A stretch of DNA of 35,519 nucleotides. Origin: Methanobacteriota archaeon (GTDB taxonomy: Archaea > Thermoplasmatota > Poseidoniia > Poseidoniales > Thalassarchaeaceae). The notes beneath the pieces are model-generated. The model saw only the letters and a program-made list of their open reading frames with translations. It had not been told where the DNA came from and searched no databases. The position numbers were made by a program, and so were the translations under genes. The DNA lies in contig JAAZXI010000011.1 of assembly GCA_014240285.1 (NCBI GenBank), positions 1 through 35,519 of the forward strand, given 5' to 3'. Position 1 is the first letter of the stretch, and each line of letters begins with the position of its first letter. Shown here piece after piece: positions 8,751-15,587 of this stretch.

Positions 8751-10163
8751 ATGCGCGAGGAGTTGTACATCGGCGGCCAGTGGGTCGAACCTTTCGGCGA
8801 AGGCACGATTGAAGTGATCAATCCCGCCAATGAGGAGTTGATTGGTTCGGTACCGGTCGGTTCCGCCGCCGATGTAGATGCCGCGGTGGCCGCAGCGCAC
8901 TCTGCTTTCCCCTCCTGGTCACAGACCCCAGTAGGAGAGCGAGCGGAGTTCCTGAACAGACTGTCCGCGGCCATAAAGGAGCAGACTGAGAAACTGTCTC
9001 AATTGATTACGGCCGAGGTCGGCACCCCCATCAATTACTGCAGGATGGCTATGGTGGGGACTCCGAAGGTGGTCTCACGCTCGTACGCGAAGATTCTCGA
9101 TGGCTTCGAGTGGGAGAAGGAGATTCGCAACTCACTCGTGGTCAAGGAGCCCATCGGCGTGGTAGCGATGATTACGCCCTGGAACTTCCCTCTGCACCAG
9201 ATTATCGGTAAGGTGGCGCCTGCAATCGCTGCCGGATGCACAATGGTGATCAAGCCGTCCAAAGAGGCGCCATTGAACGCCTTTGCACTCGCAGACATAA
9301 TCCACGAAATCGGACTGCCTCCTGGGGTGTTCAATCTGGTATCAGGGCATGGCAGGGAAATCGGAGAGGTCCTGAGCAGCCACCCCGATGTCGACATGGT
9401 CAGCTTCACCGGCTCCACCAGCGCAGGGGTAAGGGTCAGCGAGCTGGCCTCTCCCGGTGTCAAGAGGGTCACACTCGAGCTCGGCGGCAAGAGCGCAAAC
9501 ATCATCCTCGATGACGCCGACATCGCTAGGGCATCCGGCTCAGCAATCTACTCCTGCTTCAACAACTCCGGACAGGAGTGCTCAGCGCTGACTAGACTAC
9601 TCGTCCCCGAGTCCAAACGTGATGAGGTGATTGAGATTATTTCCTCCAAGATGGTCAAGTACACCGTTGGCGACCCACTCGACGAATCGATGCGCTGCGG
9701 CCCTATGGTGTCAAAGCGGCAGCAACAGAGCGTGGCTTCGTACATCGCCAGTGGAATCGAGGAAGGTGCTACTCTGGTTGCTGGGGGTTCGGGCATGCCT
9801 GAGGGACTGGATTCAGGCTGCTTCGTCAGACCCACCGTGTTCGCTGACGTGACTCCTGAGATGACGGTATTCCGAGAGGAAATATTCGGCCCCGTCCTCT
9901 CTATCACCACCTACTCGACCGAGGACGAGGCAGTTGCACTGGCCAACGATTCCGAGTACGGACTCTCCGGAGGTGTATGGTCTGGCGATGATGAACGAGC
10001 CATGCGGGTCGCCCGTCAGATGCGTACCGGGCAGGTGAGCATCAATGGAGGTGCGTTCAACGTCTCAGCGCCATTTGGCGGTTACAAGCTCTCTGGGAAC
10101 GGACGCGAGCTTGGAGTCCACGGACTCGAAGAGTACCTCGAGATCAAGGCAATCCAACGCTGA
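8751..10163 (+). CDS. NAD(P)-dependent aldehyde dehydrogenase
   Basis: A 470-residue class ALDH protein. It shows the fold and cofactor motifs: ITPWNFPLHQI (catalytic Asn), IKPSKEAPLNAF, the Rossmann SFTGSTSAGV, the general-base Glu in LELGGKSANII and the nucleophilic Cys in NNSGQECSALTRL. EEIFGPVLSI and the C-terminal SGNGRELG signature are also present. Such enzymes oxidise aldehydes to acids (or CoA semialdehydes to acids); the substrate cannot be read. I chose the ATG at 8751 (MREELYIGGQW) rather than 8691: it has AGGTG a few bases upstream, and the additional 20 residues are unlike the family and would overlap the divergent sixA promoter region. The kinase gene starts 8 nt downstream. 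Confidence 0.93.
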   Translation: MREELYIGGQWVEPFGEGTIEVINPANEELIGSVPVGSAADVDAAVAAAHSAFPSWSQTPVGERAEFLNRLSAAIKEQTEKLSQLITAEVGTPINYCRMAMVGTPKVVSRSYAKILDGFEWEKEIRNSLVVKEPIGVVAMITPWNFPLHQIIGKVAPAIAAGCTMVIKPSKEAPLNAFALADIIHEIGLPPGVFNLVSGHGREIGEVLSSHPDVDMVSFTGSTSAGVRVSELASPGVKRVTLELGGKSANIILDDADIARASGSAIYSCFNNSGQECSALTRLLVPESKRDEVIEIISSKMVKYTVGDPLDESMRCGPMVSKRQQQSVASYIASGIEEGATLVAGGSGMPEGLDSGCFVRPTVFADVTPEMTVFREEIFGPVLSITTYSTEDEAVALANDSEYGLSGGVWSGDDERAMRVARQMRTGQVSINGGAFNVSAPFGGYKLSGNGRELGVHGLEEYLEIKAIQR

Positions 10164-10171
10164 GGGCCGAT

Positions 10172-10756
10172 ATGAGCAGACCTCGTCTACTAATCATCGC
10201 CGGCAGTAGCGGTGTAGGTAAGTCGACCATCTCCGCCAGAGCAGCATCTTCTCTGGGATTCTCCAAGAGCGCCTCTACCGACACCATCCGGGAGGCCCTT
10301 AGGACTCAGTTCGATGCCGAGCAGGTGCCTGCTTTGCACCGTTCTTCTTTTGAGTCAGCGGGAAACGGGGCCGTCGAAGACTGGCACGCGACCGTGGCAG
10401 TTCTCTCCGAGGCGATTCAGGCGATTGTGAGCAGAGCGGCCTCGAAACGCTCTGACCTAATCCTAGAAGGCGTTCATATCATCCCAGGCAGTGGTATTCT
10501 CGAAGGTTGGAGAGAATCTGGTGGGGTCGCCAGTGGAGTACTACTGCATGTGGGGGATGAAGACGCCCACCGCCAGTTCATCAGGACGAGAGAGAAGCAC
10601 AACGACCGAGGACTGGACCACTATCTGGACAATCTCGATCGCATCAGGACGATTCAGGAGGAGATGCTGGCAAAGGCCGACGAATCCGGATGGTTCGTTT
10701 TTGATGCTAGCATCGGTGACCCGATTGGACAGATAGGTGATTCGTTCGAGAATTAG
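10172..10756 (+). CDS. P-loop kinase resembling 2-phosphoglycerate kinase
   Basis: A 194-residue P-loop NTPase. Walker A is IAGSSGVGKSTIS (about 8-20), followed by a substrate region STDTIREALR and LHRSSF, a Walker-B-like LILEGVHIIPG and a lid segment RTREKHNDRGLDHYL. The STD-IRE-LR plus LHRSSF layout is that of archaeal 2-phosphoglycerate kinase, which makes 2,3-bisphosphoglycerate, the precursor of the osmolyte cyclic 2,3-diphosphoglycerate. The N-terminal ATP-cone domain of some relatives is absent. It is coupled to the ALDH gene (8-nt gap). Its 3' end overlaps the convergent UPF0200 gene by 4 bp. Alternative: a nucleoside or sugar kinase of the same fold. Confidence 0.7.
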   Translation: MSRPRLLIIAGSSGVGKSTISARAASSLGFSKSASTDTIREALRTQFDAEQVPALHRSSFESAGNGAVEDWHATVAVLSEAIQAIVSRAASKRSDLILEGVHIIPGSGILEGWRESGGVASGVLLHVGDEDAHRQFIRTREKHNDRGLDHYLDNLDRIRTIQEEMLAKADESGWFVFDASIGDPIGQIGDSFEN

Positions 10757-11328
10757 AATCCCAGCGTTTCGAGAATCATGTCGGACCTCTCCTCGAGCTC
10801 CTCGAGAGAGCCCTCGTTGAGAATAATCGCGTGAGCCTGCTCCATCAGCATCTCAAGCCCCCACCCCCACTCACGCTCCTCGCGTTCGGCGAACTCCTCT
10901 CCACTGCCGTCCTCTCCTCGCCCACGCCCCTCGAGCCATTCCAATCTCGATTGAGGTGCCGCCGACATCGCGACCACCGTGACATCGGTGACATGCTCCC
11001 TAAGCCGAACCATCTCCTCGGGCTGGCGCATCCCATCGATGAGAACATCTGACCCCTCCAAGGCACTCATCAGATTAGGAATCAGCCTGTCAACAACAAT
11101 TTCCTCACCATGCTCCTCTCGCATCGAGAGAGCAGTCTTGCCCACGTTCTCGGGAGTCTCCGGCAAACCCTTCGAGGTCGTCTCAGCGCGCACAATGTCG
11201 CCCAGTGAGAGGACTCTCATCCCGCGCTCGGAGGCCTTTCGTGCCACCACGCCCTTGCCCGAACCCGGTGGACCACACAGCACCAACACGCGCCCCGTCA
11301 TGAACTGCGGTGAGAGTTCTTCGGACAT
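10753..11328 (-). CDS. UPF0200 / dephospho-CoA-kinase-like P-loop kinase
   Basis: 191 residues from ATG 11328 (MSEELSPQFMTG). Walker A is LVLCGPPGSGKGVVA; then VLSLGDIVRAET, the phrase PETPENVGKTALSMREEHG, VLIDGMRQPEEM, and EREEREWGWGLEMLMEQAHAIILNEGSLEEL. All of these match the archaeal UPF0200 family, annotated by similarity as dephospho-CoA-kinase or adenylate-kinase like, with unproven function. A canonical archaeal GTP-dependent dephospho-CoA kinase domain is also encoded in this window at 33608-34624, so a different substrate is more likely here. The ORF track start at 11433 reads back into the upstream hydratase gene and is rejected. It lies 19 nt behind that gene, in an operon with it. 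Confidence 0.85.
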   Translation of the reverse strand: MSEELSPQFMTGRVLVLCGPPGSGKGVVARKASERGMRVLSLGDIVRAETTSKGLPETPENVGKTALSMREEHGEEIVVDRLIPNLMSALEGSDVLIDGMRQPEEMVRLREHVTDVTVVAMSAAPQSRLEWLEGRGRGEDGSGEEFAEREEREWGWGLEMLMEQAHAIILNEGSLEELEERSDMILETLGF

Positions 11329-11347
11329 GACGCTTGCTGGCCTTAGG

Positions 11348-12181
11348 CTATCTGCCGACCCATTTTGCGTCCTCGCGCTCAAGGAAGGCCGATACCCCGA
11401 TTTCTTTGTCCTCGGTGTCGAACAGAGCCACAAACTCGGAGCGCTCGGTTAGGATTCCCTCTGTGAACGGTAGGTCTAGAGCAGCACGAACAGCGCGCTT
11501 CGCGACCCTGACGGTGTAGGGTGATTTCCTAGCTATGCTCTCCGCAAGTGCAAGCGCCGCTCCTTCGAGATCCTCGGGCTCGACCACTTTGTTGACCAAA
11601 CCAATGCTCAGGGCCTCTTCTGCTCCGACCATCTCCCCGGTCAGAGTCATCTCCATCGCCTTGCCGTAGCCCAGCAGCCTGCACAGGCGCTGGGTTCCAC
11701 CGCCTCCCGGTATCAGTCCAAGGTTAATCTCGGGCTGTCCGAACTTAGCTCGAGTAGAGGCGACTCTCAGGTCGCAGGCCAGCGCGAGCTCGGTCCCACC
11801 ACCTAGTGCGAAACCATCTACCATGGCGATGGTCGGCTTGGAAAGGCCCCAGACTGCCTCCCAAGCATTGTTCGCGAAGAACTCACGTACATCGTCGGAG
11901 TTCTTACCCACAAACTCGGAGATATCTGCACCCGCAGCGAAGGCTGCCGGTTTGGGCCGCTTTCCCTCCTCCGGCGTCGGCGGGGCCGCGCCTCGGATGA
12001 CCACGGCCCTGACTGCGTCGTCCGACTCGACCCGAACGCACTGCTCCTTGATTGCCAAGTGCGAGTCTCGGTTCAGAGCATTGAGTTTCTCGGGCCGGTT
12101 TAATGTCCAGACGGCTATGACTCCATCTGAGGGACTGCATCCCTCGACAGCGATGTCATCAGTAAGAAGCACCCCGCTCAT
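11348..12181 (-). CDS. Enoyl-CoA hydratase/isomerase (crotonase family)
   Basis: A 277-residue crotonase-fold protein. CoA-binding and oxyanion-hole motifs are AAFAAGADISEF and DGFALGGGTELALACDLRVAS. The catalytic-region Glu is in FGQPEINLGLIPGGGGTQRL, followed by the LxGrliGA region ALSIGLVNKVV. It hydrates trans-2-enoyl-CoA to 3-hydroxyacyl-CoA in fatty-acid or amino-acid beta-oxidation. A Pro/Lys-rich insertion (PPTPEEGKRPKPA) precedes the first oxyanion strand. Second gene from the end of a minus-strand run from bud32. Substrate chain length is not readable. Confidence 0.92.
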   Translation of the reverse strand: MSGVLLTDDIAVEGCSPSDGVIAVWTLNRPEKLNALNRDSHLAIKEQCVRVESDDAVRAVVIRGAAPPTPEEGKRPKPAAFAAGADISEFVGKNSDDVREFFANNAWEAVWGLSKPTIAMVDGFALGGGTELALACDLRVASTRAKFGQPEINLGLIPGGGGTQRLCRLLGYGKAMEMTLTGEMVGAEEALSIGLVNKVVEPEDLEGAALALAESIARKSPYTVRVAKRAVRAALDLPFTEGILTERSEFVALFDTEDKEIGVSAFLEREDAKWVGR

Positions 12182-12225
12182 GCGACGTCCACAGTCCCCC
12201 CGCGCTTCAATTTTCAGTTACCCAG

Positions 12226-13134
12226 CTAATTCTCTTCGCGGGTGACTGGGGGAGGCATAGGAGGCATTCCAGGAGGAGGAGGCATAGGAGGCATTCCAGG
12301 AGGAGGGGGCATGTTATCCAGAGGGGGCAACGGCATCTCGGAGACCTCTGAAGAGGCCTGTATGGATGTCTTCTTTACTGGCATTTCCAAAGGAGATCTA
12401 ACCTTCAGAATCCGCTCATCGTCGATTCGTATGTATGAAACGCCCTGTGGCTTACTGGGATCTGCTTCTTCAGGTTCCTCGAGCACAGTCAGTCCGTGAT
12501 TTGGGTCTTTCAGTAGAGCAGAGAGATCCTCGCCATCCTCAACAGCCGACCATGCCCTCGCCTTGGATGCTCTCCTCTCTGCTAGGTCCATCCGGCGCTT
12601 CCTAACCAGTTGGGAGCGTATCTCAGCTCGCTTGACCCTCCTGTCACTGACGTACGCCTCGACTTCCGCCTCTTCTCCGGACTGCGGGTCCGATTCGGCC
12701 ACGTATCTCGATGCTACCACGTTACCATCACCTGGGACGGGAGGCATAGGGATTACCGGTGCCCCCCCATCCTCAGCCGTCGAGACCGGCGGCGGCATAG
12801 GCAAAGGTGGCGGCAGAACCTCGGGGACGGGCTGCACCACTTTCCACCTGCTCCGCTTGATTTTTCCTTCGCGACGCTCGCTCGCCCCCTCAAGTTCAAG
12901 CACCGGCTCAGGCAGGTCGATTTCTACCTTCGGCTCCTCTACGACCACAGTCTTGACCTTAGGCGGCTTGGACACAGGCGAGCGGCCTGAGAACATCAGT
13001 ATCGAGACTAGAGCGAGTAGTATCGTACCGCCCGCAACCCTGGTAATCTCGCTCGCCTCGCCCTGTAGGACTAGAAACAGCGGAATACCTAGCAAAACTG
13101 CCGCCCAGAGGACCATACGAGTGAGTGAGACCAT
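12226..13134 (-). CDS. Membrane protein with proline-rich cytosolic region, unknown function
   Basis: 302 residues. Two transmembrane helices at the N-terminus (about 6-24 and 33-49) are followed by a long charged, mostly disordered region with VVVEEPKVEIDLPEP, a Pro-rich block PPPLPMPPPV, a basic helical stretch around 160-195 (RSQLVRKRRMDLAERRASKAR), and a C-terminal Met/Pro-rich repeat PPPPGMPPM x2 ending PPPVTREEN. I recognise no family. The Pro-rich tail could bind a partner protein. It lies between rdgB (33 nt upstream) and the hydratase gene (44 nt downstream) on the same strand. Confidence 0.75.
   Translation of the reverse strand: MVSLTRMVLWAAVLLGIPLFLVLQGEASEITRVAGGTILLALVSILMFSGRSPVSKPPKVKTVVVEEPKVEIDLPEPVLELEGASERREGKIKRSRWKVVQPVPEVLPPPLPMPPPVSTAEDGGAPVIPMPPVPGDGNVVASRYVAESDPQSGEEAEVEAYVSDRRVKRAEIRSQLVRKRRMDLAERRASKARAWSAVEDGEDLSALLKDPNHGLTVLEEPEEADPSKPQGVSYIRIDDERILKVRSPLEMPVKKTSIQASSEVSEMPLPPLDNMPPPPGMPPMPPPPGMPPMPPPVTREEN
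12254..12307. repeat. 27-bp tandem repeat (2 copies) encoding PPPPGMPPM
   Basis: Two direct copies of a 27-nt unit (GGCATAGGAGGCATTCC followed by AGGAGGAGG/A) lie head to tail and differ only in the last base. They encode a 9-residue Pro/Met repeat at the C-terminus of the membrane protein. Copy number may vary between strains by slippage. Confidence 0.9.
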
Positions 13135-13167
13135 ACCTATCAGCCTGTCACGGAGAGCGCTCTGCCT

Positions 13168-13764
13168 TCACCTTGACGGGGAGTTGAGGAGCTCTGCGAG
13201 ACGGTTCATCGCCCTCGCTCTGTGTGTGATTTCACTGTTTTTGCCCTCTCTCCACTCTCCGAAGGTGCGCCCATCACCCTCATCAGGGATGAAGATAGGG
13301 TCGTAGCCGAAACCCTGGTTGCCCCTCACTGTCTCGGAGATTCTGCCTCTGCACACGCCTGTACCGTCCCACGTCCCGGCTCCATCAGAAACTATGGCGA
13401 CGGCCCTGTACTCAGCGCCCCTCTGCCGACCGTCGGCCAGCATCCTGAGGACACCCTTCAGGCCAATCTCTCTCTCGACGTCCGAGGATTCAGCTCCTGG
13501 CCAGTCATCGAAGGCATCGAGAAATATTCCAGAATCCTCGACCATGACCGCAGATCCCTCAAACTCGGTGCCACGTATGAGCCCGAGCGCCTGCTCAATC
13601 TTGGCTACGGCCACCGCTTCCAGCCCGAGTTCCTTCGGCTCCTCGAAGTCAGGTGGCACACCACCGACCAGCAGTTGTTCGACGCGGTGGCCGGATTGGC
13701 CCAGTACTGCGGATGCCTCCTCTACCTTGTTGGGATTGCTGGTCGCGAACAGTATCTTCATCAC
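13168..13764 (-). CDS. rdgB: XTP/dITP diphosphatase (RdgB/HAM1 family)
   Basis: A 197-198-residue house-cleaning nucleotide pyrophosphatase. The family pattern is complete: ILFATSNPNKVEEA (N-terminal SxNxxK), VEDSGIFLDAFDDWPGAES (catalytic DSG), and the base-recognition part NQGFGYDPIFIP, then TFGEWREGKNSEITHRARA. It hydrolyses ITP, dITP and XTP to monophosphates, keeping deaminated purines out of nucleic acids. Two consecutive ATG codons begin the frame (MMKILF). It follows bud32 by 5 nt; neighbouring rdgB and bud32 genes occur in other archaea. Cytosolic homodimer in characterised members. Confidence 0.94.
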   Translation of the reverse strand: MMKILFATSNPNKVEEASAVLGQSGHRVEQLLVGGVPPDFEEPKELGLEAVAVAKIEQALGLIRGTEFEGSAVMVEDSGIFLDAFDDWPGAESSDVEREIGLKGVLRMLADGRQRGAEYRAVAIVSDGAGTWDGTGVCRGRISETVRGNQGFGYDPIFIPDEGDGRTFGEWREGKNSEITHRARAMNRLAELLNSPSR

Positions 13765-13769
13765 ATCGC

Positions 13770-14426
13770 CTATCCGTGATATCTGACTCTTCCCCTGATA
13801 GCGTCGAACCTAGAGACGACATCTCTGGCCCTAAATTCGCCCCCTCCGTCTCCGAGGTAGCCCTCGACCATCGCTTCCACCGCGCCCTCGAACTCGGAAT
13901 GACTAGCCGTCAGGCACTCGTTGAGGACCTGCAGGTCAAGTCCCATATGCTCGAGTTCGGGCGAGATCCTAGAGAGACCGAAATCAATCAAACTCAGACG
14001 GCCCGAGGCGTCAACGAGTATGTTGTGGGTGGTCATGTCTCCGTGGGAGAAACCCGCCTCATGCAGTCTCCTGATTAGCGCCCCGGCCGACTTTACCACG
14101 GCGAGGCCCGCCGAACCGTCCCTGAGCGCATCGCATAGGGGTCTGCCGTCTATACGGGAGAGCAGCATCCAGCCTTCCTCGACGTCTAGATCGTACAGTG
14201 AGGGGGAAGGGAAGCCCATGAGGTGTAGTCTGCCAAGAACCCGGGACTCTACTGATAGGCGCTGACGGGTAAGTCTTCGGTCTAGATCAGGGTGCCTGTA
14301 GCCGCGAGGTCTGCGCATTTTCAGGACCGCTGGCTTGCCTATCCAAGTACCAGCCGTGACTGTGGCTTCCGCACCCTCGTGAAGCACCTCGGAAGGTGCC
14401 CACATTGGTATAGCGGCGGTGGCCAT
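13770..14426 (-). CDS. bud32: KEOPS complex kinase/ATPase Bud32
   Basis: 218 residues from ATG 14426 (MATAAIPMW). It is a small atypical protein kinase: GAEATVTAGTW (nucleotide loop), VLKMRRPRGYRHPDLDRRLTRQRLSVESR (Lys, and the KxYRhpxLD phrase specific to Bud32), HGDMTTHNILVD (catalytic loop) and LIDFGLS (metal-binding DFG). Bud32 is the ATPase of KEOPS, which with Kae1 makes the t6A modification of ANN-decoding tRNAs. In many archaea it is fused to Kae1; here it is a separate gene and Kae1 is not in the window. GGAG 4 nt before 14426 supports this start over 14465, which would run into the nadA leader. Divergent from nadA. Confidence 0.92.
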   Translation of the reverse strand: MATAAIPMWAPSEVLHEGAEATVTAGTWIGKPAVLKMRRPRGYRHPDLDRRLTRQRLSVESRVLGRLHLMGFPSPSLYDLDVEEGWMLLSRIDGRPLCDALRDGSAGLAVVKSAGALIRRLHEAGFSHGDMTTHNILVDASGRLSLIDFGLSRISPELEHMGLDLQVLNECLTASHSEFEGAVEAMVEGYLGDGGGEFRARDVVSRFDAIRGRVRYHG

Positions 14427-14483
14427 GCAACTCCGAGGTGAGATGCCTTGAAAGCGGTTGCACATAACGAAGGCTCGGGAGAC

Positions 14484-15587
14484 ATGACAATCGAGCTTCC
14501 GTCCGCTCCGATGCCGCGTGGCAGCCTGATTCCAGGTTCTTACTCAGAATTTGAGATTGAGATGGAGGCAAGGCGCTTGCAAAGTGCCATCAAACAGCCC
14601 GTGAGGTGGAGTTTGGACACCTGCAGAGCGATTGCACCACTCACTCTGGAGATTAACGATCTGAAGCGGGAGAAAGACGTCTTCCTGATTGCCCACTCCT
14701 ACCAGACTCCAGACATCACTTATGGCGTAGCCGACTCGGTGGCAGACAGCTACGCGCTCTCGAAGGATGCCCGGGACGCCCCCCAACAGACCATCCTGTT
14801 CTCCAGCGTACGTTTCATGGCCGAGACCGCCAAGATAGTCAGCCCGCATAAGCTAGTGCTCCACCCGTCCCCCCAGGCCGGCTGTTCTCTCAGCGATGGA
14901 ATCACTGCTCAGGACATACGTGACCTCAGGGAGATGCACCCCGGAGCACCCGTGGTATGCTACATCAACACCAGCGCTGAGGTCAAGGCAGAGTGCGACG
15001 TCTGTGTAACCAGTAGCAATTACATGAGAATCTGTGAGATACTTCCTGGAGATAGTCTGATCTTTGTCCCGGACCGCTTCATGGGTAAGCACCTACAGAA
15101 TCACTTGGCAGGCAAGAAGGAAATCATCGTGTTCGATGGGGAGTGCGAGGTGCACGCTGCATTTACCGGTGACAAGATTCGCAACTGGAGGAAGCGCACT
15201 ACTGCGGTCGGCATCAATCTGAAGGTGCTCAGTCATCCCGAGTGCGATGCCGATGTAATCGAAGAGAGCGATTTCGTAGGTAGCAGCGAGGTGCTGATGA
15301 ATGAGGCATTACGTCTCGTCTCAGAGGGAAACAAGGACCTGATGCTAATCACCGAGTGCGGCACTGCCGACAGGGTGATTGCGGAGTCCGATGACGATCT
15401 GAACTTGATAGGGGCATGTGTGATGTGCCCTCACATGAAGACGACCCAACTCGAGGACATTCTGCAGGCACTCAGAAACCCTCGTCCCGAACAGGTCATC
15501 GAACTCGATGCAGATGTCATCGAGAGGGCGAGTCTCTGCCTCGATGAGATGTTCCGACTCACTGAGTATTCAGCCTCGGCGTTCTGA
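14484..15587 (+). CDS. nadA: Quinolinate synthase A
   Basis: 367 residues from ATG 14484 (MTIELPSAP), preceded by GGGAG. The three-domain NadA pattern is present: AHSYQTPDITYGVADSVADS, the first Fe-S Cys in SPQAGCSLSDGI (about 134), the second in ITECGTADRVI and the third in ACVMCPHMKTTQLEDI. NadA condenses iminoaspartate with dihydroxyacetone phosphate to quinolinate in de novo NAD synthesis, using an oxygen-sensitive [4Fe-4S] cluster. nadB and nadC are not in the window. The TTG at 14448 used by the ORF track adds 12 unlikely residues. The 3' end overlaps the convergent PAP2 gene by 18 bp. Confidence 0.95.
   Translation: MTIELPSAPMPRGSLIPGSYSEFEIEMEARRLQSAIKQPVRWSLDTCRAIAPLTLEINDLKREKDVFLIAHSYQTPDITYGVADSVADSYALSKDARDAPQQTILFSSVRFMAETAKIVSPHKLVLHPSPQAGCSLSDGITAQDIRDLREMHPGAPVVCYINTSAEVKAECDVCVTSSNYMRICEILPGDSLIFVPDRFMGKHLQNHLAGKKEIIVFDGECEVHAAFTGDKIRNWRKRTTAVGINLKVLSHPECDADVIEESDFVGSSEVLMNEALRLVSEGNKDLMLITECGTADRVIAESDDDLNLIGACVMCPHMKTTQLEDILQALRNPRPEQVIELDADVIERASLCLDEMFRLTEYSASAF

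Noticed and set aside
11329-11433. Upstream extension of the UPF0200 kinase
   Set aside because: Overlaps the hydratase gene 3' end in another frame; ATG 11328 begins the conserved domain.
12242-13306. Long plus-strand ORFs (85 and 247 aa) with Gly-rich repeat
   Set aside because: Antisense shadows of the Pro-rich membrane protein and rdgB; the Gly-rich repeat is the complement of Pro codons.
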